Assembly: GCA_002346645.1 (NCBI GenBank)
Contig: DEAD01000008.1
Span: forward strand, 1-64,000
Direction of reading: 5' to 3'
Source of the DNA: Dehalococcoidia bacterium UBA2991
Lineage (GTDB): Bacteria > Chloroflexota > Dehalococcoidia > Tepidiformales > Tepidiformaceae
Length of the DNA: 64,000 bases
The first letter of the stretch is position 1. Each line of letters starts with the position of its first letter. The notes beneath the pieces are model-generated. The model saw nothing but the letters and a program-made list of their open reading frames with translations, was not told the origin of the DNA and searched no databases. Below, piece by piece: positions 8,372 through 17,458 of the stretch. Made by a program: the position numbers and the translations under genes.

Positions 8372-10171
8372 CTAACGCATTATCTCTGGATCATCGGGTG
8401 TCTCAGCGAGTCGGGAAGCACGTCGGGGATTAACTCCCGTGCGACGACGCCAGTGAATGAACCTATCAGCAAGATCAGCCAAGCGCCTTTCGATACGGCC
8501 AAACACCCATGAGTGAGTCTTTCCAGTGTTTCGATAGCGATCGCGACGACGATTAAGGCGGCGCCTAGGACGCTCACTCTGAATTGCAGTTAACGCTCGC
8601 ACAACTGAGCGACGAAGCAGTAACGAAGCCTCATCATGATTCGTGTGAGCACCATCTCCTGGCTCAGGAACCACTGTATCGACGATACCCAGACGGAGGC
8701 AGTCATTGGAGGTAAGCCGCAAGCGTTCCGCTACCTCGTCCACATGCGCAGCCTCGCCGTAGAGACGCCGCGCGGCATCCTCAGGAGAAACAACTTCATA
8801 TACAGCGTTCTCGAGCATAAGCAGTCGATCGGCAACCCCCATCGCCACGGCCGCCTCAGAGGCTCCCTCCCCTGTAATCACAGCTACAGACGGGGACTGA
8901 AGACGAAGCATATCCCGCATACATCGGGCAATCGCATTTCCTAGGCCATCCTCCTCAGCTACCAGATCAGGCCTGGCACCGTCCGAATCAAGAAGCGTAA
9001 TGAGGGGAAGCTTAAACTTTTGGGCCAGACGAATCGCCCGCCTGGCTTTGTGAAAGCCCGCTGGACCGATAGCACCCGGACCAGCGATACCCTGAAGCCG
9101 ATTCTGACCAATAAGCATTACAGCTTCTCCTCCAAGAAGGCCTATACCGGCACTAACTGAGGAGTCATCTTCTCCACTACGGTCACCGTGGATTTCTATG
9201 AAGGTTGTCGTCATTCGGCGGATAAAATCAGGTGCAGTAGGGCGGTTTTCGTGCCGCGAAAGCTGCACCTGTGTCCAGGCTTCAAGATGTGAGTACTCTC
9301 TGGGTTCACTCTCTGGTCGACCTACTGACCGCAGCTCGTAATTGCTCATTAGCAAGTCAACGAGAAGACCCAGAGAAGGTCGCAAATCTTCTCTCTTTAC
9401 GATGGCATCAATAAGACCACGCCTGAGGTGAGCCTCCGAAGTATGCGCGTCTTCTGGGAGTTCCTCCCCCATCTTTTCACGCATCTTGCGCAGTGCTGAA
9501 TAGCCAACCAGTGCATTCGGTTCGGCAATAATGAAATCCGCGAGATTGGCAAGGCCAGCAAATGCAGATCCCGTCGATGGGTCCGTGAGAAGAGTCACAT
9601 GAGGAAGACCCCGCTCAGCTAGCTTTTGATGAGCTGTCGCAAGGCGAGGAAGCTGCATTAGCGCCAGCAGACCTTCCCGCATACGAACGCCTGAGGTTGA
9701 AACCACAGTGACGACCGCGATACCGCGCCTAGCAGCATGCTCAAAGGCCCGGGCTAGGCGTTCCCCACTGGCAACTCCGATAGAGCCACCTAGAAAGCTA
9801 AAGTCCAGCGCAGCAACCATGACCTCGCGGCCGTAGAGAGTGCCGGTTCCAGTGAGCGCCGCCTCAGCTAGACCTGTGCGGCGCTGAGCTTCCAACACGC
9901 GGTGCCGATAGGACTGCCGCTCGCGAAACTGGATGGGGTCAAGAGCTGTAACGCTGCGGTCCATCTCTCTGAAGCTCACAGGGTCGAGGATGCTGGCAAC
10001 GCGTTGTCGGGCATTCAGATGATAGTAGTGACCACAGGCCCCGCAGATACGGTGACGCTCATAACTTTGGGAATCAGTTAGGTCGGAGTCACAGTCAAGG
10101 CATCGCTCCAACCGCTCCTCCTCAGAAGGGTCTTCAGGGCCATCAAGACGAAGGAGGCCACGAAGGGTCAT
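8372..10171 (-). CDS. accDA: Acetyl-CoA carboxylase carboxyltransferase, fused beta (AccD) and alpha (AccA) subunits
   Basis: Transfers the carboxyl group from carboxy-biotin to acetyl-CoA, making malonyl-CoA. The N-terminal half is AccD-like, with a C4 zinc finger (Cys 24, 27, 43 and 46) and a crotonase fold (SFLGGSIGVASGERL). The C-terminal half is AccA-like (IHGDRSGEDDSS, ENAVYEVVSPEDAARRLYG). In most bacteria these are separate proteins. The frame extends upstream to a TTG at 10270 inside ftsK, but ATG at 10171 leaves 13 bases after the ftsK stop and starts just before the AccD zinc finger, so I chose it (599 aa). The last 60 or so residues form an unusual Arg-rich tail. The biotin carboxylase and BCCP genes are not in the window. 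Confidence 0.9.
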   Translation of the reverse strand: MTLRGLLRLDGPEDPSEEERLERCLDCDSDLTDSQSYERHRICGACGHYYHLNARQRVASILDPVSFREMDRSVTALDPIQFRERQSYRHRVLEAQRRTGLAEAALTGTGTLYGREVMVAALDFSFLGGSIGVASGERLARAFEHAARRGIAVVTVVSTSGVRMREGLLALMQLPRLATAHQKLAERGLPHVTLLTDPSTGSAFAGLANLADFIIAEPNALVGYSALRKMREKMGEELPEDAHTSEAHLRRGLIDAIVKREDLRPSLGLLVDLLMSNYELRSVGRPESEPREYSHLEAWTQVQLSRHENRPTAPDFIRRMTTTFIEIHGDRSGEDDSSVSAGIGLLGGEAVMLIGQNRLQGIAGPGAIGPAGFHKARRAIRLAQKFKLPLITLLDSDGARPDLVAEEDGLGNAIARCMRDMLRLQSPSVAVITGEGASEAAVAMGVADRLLMLENAVYEVVSPEDAARRLYGEAAHVDEVAERLRLTSNDCLRLGIVDTVVPEPGDGAHTNHDEASLLLRRSVVRALTAIQSERPRRRLNRRRDRYRNTGKTHSWVFGRIERRLADLADRFIHWRRRTGVNPRRASRLAETPDDPEIMR

Positions 10172-10184
10172 GACTTTGAGTCTA

Positions 10185-12629
10185 TCAAGCGTCTTCCCCA
10201 GCGGCTGTTCCAACAAGCACCTCGCGGGACTCACCTTCAAGCCTTGGCCCAACAACACCTTCCCGTTCAAGTGCCACTATTAATCGTTCAGCCTTTAAGA
10301 ATCCAACATTTAGCCGTCGTTGAAGAAGCGACGGAGATAGACGTTTGTGACGGGCTGCAAGGTCACGTGCATCTTCGAGAAGAGGGTCATCTTCTTCGAC
10401 TTCAAAGTCATCGCTCCCATTTTGTGAGATAAGTGCCTCTTCCAACAGCCCGTCGGAATTTTCGGGGCGTAGAGCGTGGAAGCGCTCATCGGCCCAGAAT
10501 TCCACGAGTCGTTCAACTTCAGCATCCGATACGTAGACCCCCTGTATGCGCTTAGGTTTTCCCGCATCAGTGGGGAGATACAGCATGTCCCCTTGCCCAA
10601 GCAGCTTTTCTGCACCGCCCATGTCCAGAATGGTCCGCGAATCTGTAATCGATGTAACAGCAAAAGCGATCCGGGTAGGGAAGTTGGCTTTTATAAGTCC
10701 TGTAACAACATCTACCGAGGGCCGTTGGGTCGCTACAACAAGATGAATACCTGTAGCTCGCGCCAACTGTGCCAAACGACACAGCAGCTTCTCCACTTCA
10801 AAGGGTGCCACCATCATTAGATCGGCAAGCTCGTCAATGATTAGAACCCAATAAGGAAGTTTCTTGAGCACCCGGGCATGGCGGTTATAGGCCTCAATAT
10901 TGCGAACTCCGACATCAGAGAATTTGCGGTAACGCGCTTCCATCTCAGCGACCACTGCTTGAAGCGTGCCTACGACCTTGTCGAGGTCGACAATGACCTC
11001 ACTGAATGCCAGGTGGGGAAGGCGTCCATAGGTAGTCATTTCAACCCTTTTAGGATCGATCATGATGAAACGCACTTCATCAGGCGTTGCATTGGTGATG
11101 ATGTTTGTGACGATGGCATTTAGGCAAACGCTCTTGCCACTACCGGTGGCACCCGCAATTAGGAGATGCGGCATCTTTGCTAGGTTCGCAACGACGGGAA
11201 CCCCCGAAACCCCCTTTCCCAGAGAAATAGCAAGCTTTGAGCTCCCGCTAGTTTCACGGTACTGCTCGCTCTCCATGACCGTTCGCAGAGTTACTACGGA
11301 AGCAACCTCGTTAGGCACCTCAATACCCACGATGGCCCGGCCCGGTACAGGAGCCTCAATACGAAGACTAGGTGCAGCCAGGGCAAGGGCGAGATCACTC
11401 TGTAGAGCAGTGATCTTATTCACCCGTACGCGGGTCCGTCCCGTTTCGACTCTCTCCTTGGCTGGACGGCCATCCGATCCCATCACTGGCTTACCATCGC
11501 CGTCCTTGACAGGAATGTCTTTGTAACGAATCTCCCAACCTGGTTCGACACCGAACTGGGTTACTGACGGCCCTTCATTAATCTCAACAACCGAAGCGTC
11601 GACCCCGAAGCTAGCGAGAGTGTCCACAATAAGCTGGGCACGCGCGGCGTTGTCATGCTTATGGTCACTGCTGAGCTTAGGCTCCTGGAGCAGCTCAATA
11701 GGAGGTAACTGCCAACCACTTTTATCTTCAAAAGCAAGTTGTTTCGGCTCCTCCTCAGCATCAGGCTCCGGAGGGTGTTCAGGTTCTTCGTCCATTACAC
11801 CAACGGCTACGGATTCGTTTGTTGCTGTCGTTTCATCCTTTACAGGTAACGGAGTAGCGGGGATAGGCATCATCCCGGCGTCCTCGTGAGGAGCGCCCGG
11901 CGCCACGCGAGGACGGAAAACGATAGGCCCCGGCTCAAATTGGACGGGGACACCAGCTCCACCTATTACCGGGTCATCCGAACGAGCTCTGCGCCAACGG
12001 AAGAAACGGAGGAAACGGAACAAACGGACCGTTTCGTTTAAACCCCTCCAAATCCCCGAGAGGGCACGGTGGGGCCATCGCTCAGCCCAAGCATGAGCGA
12101 GACCGCGACCCACATATCGCACGACAAATTTGGCAAATCTCGGAGCAAGGAGACTAAGCGCGAAGATTCCAGAGGCTAGCCAAACGAGTACGCCCACCCA
12201 ATTGCTCACGATAGCGTGACCAATATTGCCACCAAGCGTAACTGTGCCGAGTTGAACCCCAGCCACGGACCAATCAGCAGAATTCAGACCGAGGGCTCCC
12301 CAAGTAAAAACTCCAAGGAAGGCGTATCCCGCACAGCGCCGGCAAAAGCGCAACCATTCATCGTTTTCGTGGCGCCATAAGGTAATTGCCCAAGCAACCA
12401 ACACCAATGCCACAGCACCAAGCCCAAAACCAAAGGTCTCTAATAACCAGGTGCGAACATCTTTTGCAAATCCAGCAATGTCAAAAAACCAAGGAAGTGC
12501 CGCAGCCGCGGTCGCCAAAAGTAGAACGACTACAATTTGCGCGCGGAAAACACGGGACTCCGGGAGGCCGAACCGAGGCCTCTCCTGATTACGCCCGGAC
12601 GCAGACCGGGCTCGCGTGCGAGCCGCCAT
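10185..12629 (-). CDS. ftsK: DNA translocase FtsK/SpoIIIE
   Basis: An 814-residue septum-located DNA pump that clears chromosomes from the division site. The N-terminal 200 residues contain about four hydrophobic segments. An acidic, Pro-rich linker (about 230-310) follows. Then comes the motor domain, with Walker A GATGSGKS at residues 493-500 and Walker B LIIDELADLMM. The C-terminus has the winged-helix gamma domain (about 745-810, LSPSLLQRRLNVGFLKAERLI), which reads KOPS-type polarity sequences in characterised members. Start ATG at 12629. It follows the RNase J gene by 62 bases in the same direction and precedes accDA by 13. Confidence 0.95.
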   Translation of the reverse strand: MAARTRARSASGRNQERPRFGLPESRVFRAQIVVVLLLATAAAALPWFFDIAGFAKDVRTWLLETFGFGLGAVALVLVAWAITLWRHENDEWLRFCRRCAGYAFLGVFTWGALGLNSADWSVAGVQLGTVTLGGNIGHAIVSNWVGVLVWLASGIFALSLLAPRFAKFVVRYVGRGLAHAWAERWPHRALSGIWRGLNETVRLFRFLRFFRWRRARSDDPVIGGAGVPVQFEPGPIVFRPRVAPGAPHEDAGMMPIPATPLPVKDETTATNESVAVGVMDEEPEHPPEPDAEEEPKQLAFEDKSGWQLPPIELLQEPKLSSDHKHDNAARAQLIVDTLASFGVDASVVEINEGPSVTQFGVEPGWEIRYKDIPVKDGDGKPVMGSDGRPAKERVETGRTRVRVNKITALQSDLALALAAPSLRIEAPVPGRAIVGIEVPNEVASVVTLRTVMESEQYRETSGSSKLAISLGKGVSGVPVVANLAKMPHLLIAGATGSGKSVCLNAIVTNIITNATPDEVRFIMIDPKRVEMTTYGRLPHLAFSEVIVDLDKVVGTLQAVVAEMEARYRKFSDVGVRNIEAYNRHARVLKKLPYWVLIIDELADLMMVAPFEVEKLLCRLAQLARATGIHLVVATQRPSVDVVTGLIKANFPTRIAFAVTSITDSRTILDMGGAEKLLGQGDMLYLPTDAGKPKRIQGVYVSDAEVERLVEFWADERFHALRPENSDGLLEEALISQNGSDDFEVEEDDPLLEDARDLAARHKRLSPSLLQRRLNVGFLKAERLIVALEREGVVGPRLEGESREVLVGTAAGEDA

Positions 12630-12691
12630 ACGGACGATACCCCGACGCGGACGAACTCCCCACCGGCACTGCTCTAGTCAAAGGTTCTCGA

Positions 12692-14344
12692 CTACACCTC
12701 GACCGTCACGGGCAGCACCATCGGCCGTCGTCTCGTCTCATCGTACAAGAACTTGCCCAAAGCGTCCTTCATGCCGGCATTAACCGCACCAATAGGATCG
12801 GTTTTCTCCCACCCCTTTAGGACTTCCTCCGCAACACGGGCTGCTCGGTCCAAAAGGTCGCCACTTTCCTCTATATCAACGAATCCCCGAGAAAGAACCT
12901 TGGCGGGACGGGCCAAAAGCCCTGTCTGCGCATCAACAGTGAGAATCGCTATTACCACACCGTCAGTCGAAAGACTGGCTCTGTCACGCAAGATGCTTTC
13001 GCCAACATCACCAACACCAAGTCCATCGATATAAACCAAGTCGGCATCAACACGCCCAGCAAGGCGGGCCTCTTCCTGATCTATTTCAAGCACATCGCCA
13101 TCGGTGAGGACAAAAGCATTACCAGCGGGTACACCAACTCGCTCAGCCAGGCGAGCATGTGTAACTAAATGACGATATTCACCGTGGATAGGAACGAAGT
13201 ATTCAGGTTGAAGAATGCTCTGAATGATCTTGAGTTCGTCCTGACTGGCATGCCCTCGAACGTGCACATTTTCAACACGGTTATAGAGGACACTCGCTCC
13301 CTGTCGAAAAAGGTTGTCGACGTTACGGGCGACAGCCTGTTCATTACCAGGAATCGGTGTTGCAGAAAGAACAACAGTATCCCCCTCTGCAATAGTAATG
13401 TGCCGGTGTGTCCCATTAGCCATGCGCGTAAGCGCACTGGTGGGTTCGCCCTGGCTGCCAGTAGTAATGATTGCCAAGTGGGACGAGGGAGTCTTCCTCA
13501 TCTCCTCGACATTGATGATTGTGCCCTCAGGTGCTTCTAGATAACCAAGTTGTCGAGCCATTGCGACGTTATCAATCATTGAACGGCCCGTTACGAACAC
13601 CTTGCGACCCGTGAAGACAGCTGCATCCACCACTTGCTGCGCCCTTGAAATAAGGGAAGCAAATGTTGCGACCACAACACGTCCTTCGGCATTCACCATG
13701 ATGTTGCGGAGGGAGTCACCCACAATCTGCTCACTAGGGGTGTGGCCCTCTATCTCTGCGTAGGTGGAATCAGCAAGAAGAAGGAGACAGCCTTCACTCC
13801 CGATCTGACCGAGTCGCATTAGATCTGTGTGCTGATCCATAACTGGTGTGTGGTCAAGTTTGAAATCACCTGTGTGAACAACAGTCCCAAGAGGAGTTCG
13901 GATAATGAGACCGCACGCATCAGGGATGCTGTGAGCAACCGGAAAGAATTCGACCTGAAAAGCGCCTGCTTCCACACTCTCGCCGGGTTGAACTTCCTGC
14001 AATACCTCCGTCGGGAGCTTGTGATCCTGAAGCTTTACGCGGACTAGGCCCTGAGTAAGCCGAGTGCCATAAATTGGGACACTAAAGTCCCGGCAAAAAT
14101 ACGGAATGGCGCCCACATGATCCTCATGTCCATGGGTAAGAAACACACCACGCAATTTCTCACTGTTCTCTTCTAGGTAAGAAAAATCTGGGATAACAAG
14201 GTCAACGCCGAGCATCTCCTCCTCAGGAAACATGAGTCCCACATCAACAACAATGATGTCGTCGCCATACTCGAACAGCATCATATTTCGCCCTATTTCC
14301 CCCAGGCCGCCAAGAGGGATTACACGCAACGAGTTTTGAGTCAT
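12692..14344 (-). CDS. rnj: Ribonuclease J
   Basis: A 550-residue metallo-beta-lactamase/beta-CASP nuclease with combined 5'-exonuclease and endonuclease activity in RNA maturation and decay. The zinc-binding LTHGHEDHVGAIP motif (HxHxDH) is present, with later ligands in FFPVAHSIPDACG and HTGDFKLD. The beta-CASP signature HVRGHASQDELK and the RNase J C-terminal domain also occur. The open frame reaches a TTG at 14356, overlapping the udg stop, but ATG at 14344 fits the family N-terminus (MTQNSLRVIPLGGLGEIG). RNase J is typical of lineages without an RNase E-centred degradosome, including Chloroflexota, Actinobacteria and Firmicutes. Confidence 0.95.
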   Translation of the reverse strand: MTQNSLRVIPLGGLGEIGRNMMLFEYGDDIIVVDVGLMFPEEEMLGVDLVIPDFSYLEENSEKLRGVFLTHGHEDHVGAIPYFCRDFSVPIYGTRLTQGLVRVKLQDHKLPTEVLQEVQPGESVEAGAFQVEFFPVAHSIPDACGLIIRTPLGTVVHTGDFKLDHTPVMDQHTDLMRLGQIGSEGCLLLLADSTYAEIEGHTPSEQIVGDSLRNIMVNAEGRVVVATFASLISRAQQVVDAAVFTGRKVFVTGRSMIDNVAMARQLGYLEAPEGTIINVEEMRKTPSSHLAIITTGSQGEPTSALTRMANGTHRHITIAEGDTVVLSATPIPGNEQAVARNVDNLFRQGASVLYNRVENVHVRGHASQDELKIIQSILQPEYFVPIHGEYRHLVTHARLAERVGVPAGNAFVLTDGDVLEIDQEEARLAGRVDADLVYIDGLGVGDVGESILRDRASLSTDGVVIAILTVDAQTGLLARPAKVLSRGFVDIEESGDLLDRAARVAEEVLKGWEKTDPIGAVNAGMKDALGKFLYDETRRRPMVLPVTVEV

Positions 14345-14348
14345 AGAG

Positions 14349-14978
14349 CTACTCAAACAGCTTCATCTGTTGGACACCAGACGCCTCGGTGGACAATTTG
14401 GGTTCGTCAACGTCAGTTGCTCCGACATGCTCCAAAAGATCGGGCAGAGTTCGAAAATCATCGATGATGACACCTCGTAGTCGTCGCTGATGCAGGGCAG
14501 CTGCCGGATGGTACATGGGAACGACGATGCGCCCATTAACATCGCGGGGTTGGCCATGTATTCGAGAAATAGTTTGCTTAGCAAAGAAGCGAGACATCGA
14601 GAAACGTCCCAAGGTAACGATAATGCGAGGATCTATCAGCCGAATCTGGGCACTCAGGTAATCACTGCAAGCCTCAATCTCAGAAGGAAGTGGATCTCGA
14701 TTACCAGGAGGACGACACTTGAGAACATTGCAAATGTAGACCTCTTCGCGAGTGAGTTTGGCCTCAGCCAAAAGCTCCTCTAGAAAAGACCCTGCTTGAC
14801 CTACAAAAGGAAGCCCCTGGCGGTCCTCGTTCACACCAGGCGCCTCTCCAATCAACATCACCTCAGCACTAAGAGGGCCCTCGCCTGGAACAGCGTGTGT
14901 GCGAGTTTGAGCTAGTGTGCACCGCAAACAACCCTGAACTTCTGAGCGGAGCTGCTCTAATTCCTGGCCCACCGTCAT
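14349..14978 (-). CDS. udg: Uracil-DNA glycosylase, family 4 ([4Fe-4S] type)
   Basis: A 209-residue base-excision repair enzyme removing uracil from DNA. The family-4 Fe-S cysteines are visible: GCLRC near the N-terminus (C-x2-C), then one Cys in CNVLKCRPPGNR and one in EACSDYL. The active-site segments are GEAPGVNED and, near the C-terminus, YHPAAALHQR. The frame stays open for 57 codons into tatC, but ATG at 14978 overlaps the tatC stop as ATGA and begins exactly where family members do, so the longer version is rejected. It is translationally coupled to tatC. Confidence 0.93.
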   Translation of the reverse strand: MTVGQELEQLRSEVQGCLRCTLAQTRTHAVPGEGPLSAEVMLIGEAPGVNEDRQGLPFVGQAGSFLEELLAEAKLTREEVYICNVLKCRPPGNRDPLPSEIEACSDYLSAQIRLIDPRIIVTLGRFSMSRFFAKQTISRIHGQPRDVNGRIVVPMYHPAAALHQRRLRGVIIDDFRTLPDLLEHVGATDVDEPKLSTEASGVQQMKLFE

Positions 14979-16066
14979 GCGAGAGTTTCCTCCGACTCTC
15001 CTCGAGGTTTGTATAGGAACTTCGCAAAGAGCACGCCGAGGAAATAGAGCCCCAAGAGCGGTACTGCCACTACCGATTGGGTAAGGGGATCCGGGGTAGG
15101 AGTGGCAATCGCAGCAAGCAAAAAGACCAGGACAATTGCGTATCGCCAAAACCGTAAAAGCTGCCCTGCCGACACGAGGCCCACTCTGGCAGAGATCGCG
15201 AGGACCATAGGCAATTGGTAGGCGATCCCAACCCAGAGAATAATTCGGGTGACGAAGCTGATGTACTCATGGATACCAGTAACATTTTCGACGTTTTCAG
15301 CAGCAACCCCCAGTAGGAAGTCGAGGGCTCTAGGTAGTACCACGTAATAGGCGAAAGCCATGCCTGCAAGCATGAAAACAGCTGAACCCAAAATTCCTAA
15401 AAGCAACGTGCGCTTCTCGCTGGACTTGAGACCGGGCACGATAAAAGCAAGTGCCTGATAGATGATTATCGGCATCGCCAGGAGTAGGCCGGCATAGATA
15501 GAGATCTTGAAAATTGCTGAAATACGGTCGGTAGGAGAGAAAGATGCAAGACGGAAGTCCTCTTCACTCTTCCCTCCCAGATAATCAACCGCATCTTGAA
15601 CGGTGACGATATCAATCAGGTCCCCGTATGGCACTTCAGGGGTGCTCAGCCCACTGGACGCCCGGCGCAGTACCTTATGCAAGATATCTTCGATCTGGCC
15701 ATCAGTGAGCCCAAGCCCCTTGGGGCGATCGCCTCGAAATTCTGTTTCGGCCGGGATCGCACCAGGAGTGGGATTCTGCTCGTGAACCTCATATGCAGTG
15801 ACTTCCCGTACGAGGTCCAGGTCAACATCGATACGATCTCGGGCTGGCGCAAGAAGAATATCGAACGTGTTTGGCAAAGAAGACGGGGGGTCCCACGTAA
15901 AGAAGAGGGCAACTATCACCCCAAGAATTAGCGCCGCAGAAGCAATAACGATGCGATTCCGTAGCTCAATGAGGTGCTCCATGATCGTGAGATCGGAGCC
16001 GTCCTCCTGCTCTATAGCCCCATCGGGCCCATCATCGGCGTTGGCGGAAGTACTCTCGCTGACCAT
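14975..16066 (-). CDS. tatC: Twin-arginine translocase subunit TatC with enlarged first periplasmic loop
   Basis: TatC is the receptor for folded Tat substrates in the cytoplasmic membrane. The family N-terminal motif EHLIELRNR is present, followed by TM1 (about 38-58). FSPTDRISAIFKISIYAGLL leads into TM2, with the loop acid as Asp instead of the usual Glu. FIVPGLKSSEKR and further TM segments follow, for six in total. At 363 residues it is about 100 longer than typical TatC. The extra length lies between TM1 and TM2 (about residues 60-175). That insert includes IVTVQDAVDYL at 153-163, identical to a segment of the ACP encoded nearby. It is followed by udg with an ATGA overlap and preceded by tatA with a 5-base gap. 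Confidence 0.93.
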   Translation of the reverse strand: MVSESTSANADDGPDGAIEQEDGSDLTIMEHLIELRNRIVIASAALILGVIVALFFTWDPPSSLPNTFDILLAPARDRIDVDLDLVREVTAYEVHEQNPTPGAIPAETEFRGDRPKGLGLTDGQIEDILHKVLRRASSGLSTPEVPYGDLIDIVTVQDAVDYLGGKSEEDFRLASFSPTDRISAIFKISIYAGLLLAMPIIIYQALAFIVPGLKSSEKRTLLLGILGSAVFMLAGMAFAYYVVLPRALDFLLGVAAENVENVTGIHEYISFVTRIILWVGIAYQLPMVLAISARVGLVSAGQLLRFWRYAIVLVFLLAAIATPTPDPLTQSVVAVPLLGLYFLGVLFAKFLYKPRGESEETLA

Positions 16067-16071
16067 TTGAG

Positions 16072-16683
16072 CTAAAAGACGAGCGGCTTCTCAGGTTTCG
16101 TTTCGTCCTCGACCTCTTCAATGGCTTCCTTGCCAGGTTGCGAGGAAGAAGCGACGGACTTCGCTTCGGGTGCGGCCACAACGGGCATATGAGATGGACC
16201 CGGGACCCCCCTGGGCGGCTCATCTCCATTCACATCAGCACTGACAATCGAACCAGTGGTGCTAGCCAATGAACTACTACTTGGCACTTCATCTTGACCA
16301 TTGGCAACTTCCTCAGGGGCCTGCTTATCAGGAATCAGCCCCCCACTGTGTTCTTCAATACTCGAACGGACTTCTCCCAGCTCCCCAGCTGCCTCAGAAC
16401 TAACCTCCTCTACCTCACCCTTAACTTCGGCCAACTCCTCCCTCACTTCCCGAACCGAGATTTGAACCTCTTGCATATCAGAACGTACGGCCTCCATCTC
16501 CTCATTGAGGTAGGTGAACTCCTCACTAAATTCATCTCTCACAACCCTGGCATAGCGCTGGAGCTTCTTGACTCCCCGCCCAAGGTAATAGGCCATCTCG
16601 GGCATGCGACGGGGACCCACAACGATCACGATGAGTACCGCGACGAGGAGTATTTCCTGGTAGCCAACGCCCAGGACTTCCAA
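16072..16683 (-). CDS. tatA: Twin-arginine translocase subunit TatA/TatB family
   Basis: A 203-residue protein with a short N-terminal transmembrane helix (GYQEILLVAVLIVIVVGP), the Gly-Pro hinge, an amphipathic helix (RRMPEMAYYLGRGVKKLQRY) and a long, highly charged coiled-coil-prone tail to about residue 110. The remainder is low-complexity and acidic. The length and tail are closer to TatB than to TatA, but single TatA/B proteins can do both jobs and no second copy is seen here. The frame begins with TTG at 16683 after a GGAG. It is directly upstream of tatC, so this is a minimal Tat operon embedded in the fatty-acid gene run. Confidence 0.88.
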   Translation of the reverse strand: MEVLGVGYQEILLVAVLIVIVVGPRRMPEMAYYLGRGVKKLQRYARVVRDEFSEEFTYLNEEMEAVRSDMQEVQISVREVREELAEVKGEVEEVSSEAAGELGEVRSSIEEHSGGLIPDKQAPEEVANGQDEVPSSSSLASTTGSIVSADVNGDEPPRGVPGPSHMPVVAAPEAKSVASSSQPGKEAIEEVEDETKPEKPLVF

Positions 16684-16717
16684 AGCTGACGCTCCAGAGC
16701 GGCGGGGGACAGGGACC

Positions 16718-16978
16718 TTAGTCGCTGTCCTCGATGCCGTGGTCTTGGAGATAGTCTACCGCGTCCTGCACGGTGACGATCTTTTCGGCATCTTCATCAC
16801 TGATCTCAAGCTGAACGTCGCCGGAAAATTCTTCCTCCAGCGACATTATTAGCTCGACCAAATCAAGGGAATCCGCCTCAAGGTCATCAACGAAGGAAGC
16901 TGTAGAAACAACATCGCTTTCATCGACGCCCAATTGCTCGACAACAATAGTTCGGACACGCTCAAAGGTAGAAGCCAC
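16718..16978 (-). CDS. acpP: Acyl carrier protein
   Basis: An 86-residue, strongly acidic carrier protein for fatty-acid synthesis. The phosphopantetheine attachment motif DSLDLVEL has its Ser at residue 37. The last helix contains IVTVQDAVDYL (residues 67-77), which reappears in the TatC insert encoded downstream. Start GTG at 16978 directly abuts the nusB stop. The neighbours fabD and fabG show it belongs to type II fatty-acid synthesis. Confidence 0.96.
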   Translation of the reverse strand: MASTFERVRTIVVEQLGVDESDVVSTASFVDDLEADSLDLVELIMSLEEEFSGDVQLEISDEDAEKIVTVQDAVDYLQDHGIEDSD

Positions 16979-17458
16979 CTAAGTCTCCTGGGGGGTTGAT
17001 GTTGGCTCGCACAGCTCTTGTTCTCTAGCTGTACTGATCTCTTTGCCTAAGGTCCGCAGCACACCGTTTACGAATCCCGCTGACGTCTCGCTACCATAGC
17101 GATGCGCAAGCTCGACAGCTTCGTTAACAACAGCTCCGATCGGGACCGAATTATCGTGAAGGAGCTCCCAGACCGCAAGTCTCAAGATGATACGTTCAAC
17201 AACGGGAAGAGTTCCAAGGGGGTGCCGAGGAGCTACCGGCTGAAGTCGTCGGTCAAGTTTTTCCCGCGTAGCAAGGACACCTCGAAGGACCTGCCGACCA
17301 TATGCAGATGGCCTTTTAGAGGTTACCTCTTGGTCCTCTTCGGATACTTCTCCTAAACGGCGATCAAAGGCTACTTCAGCATCATGACCAGCAGTTTCTG
17401 ATTCGTAGAGGGCCTCAATTACCAAGCAGCGGGCGCGACGCAAGACGTGGTCGGTCAC
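16979..17458 (-). CDS. nusB: Transcription antitermination factor NusB
   Basis: A 159-residue all-helical RNA-binding factor of the rRNA antitermination complex. Family segments are VLRRARCLVIEALYESE at the start, VERIILRLAVWELL in the middle, and GAVVNEAVELAHRYGSETSAGFVNGVL near the C-terminus. Start GTG overlaps the fabG stop as GTGA, and the stop abuts the acpP start, so it is tightly embedded in the operon. Confidence 0.94.
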   Translation of the reverse strand: MTDHVLRRARCLVIEALYESETAGHDAEVAFDRRLGEVSEEDQEVTSKRPSAYGRQVLRGVLATREKLDRRLQPVAPRHPLGTLPVVERIILRLAVWELLHDNSVPIGAVVNEAVELAHRYGSETSAGFVNGVLRTLGKEISTAREQELCEPTSTPQET

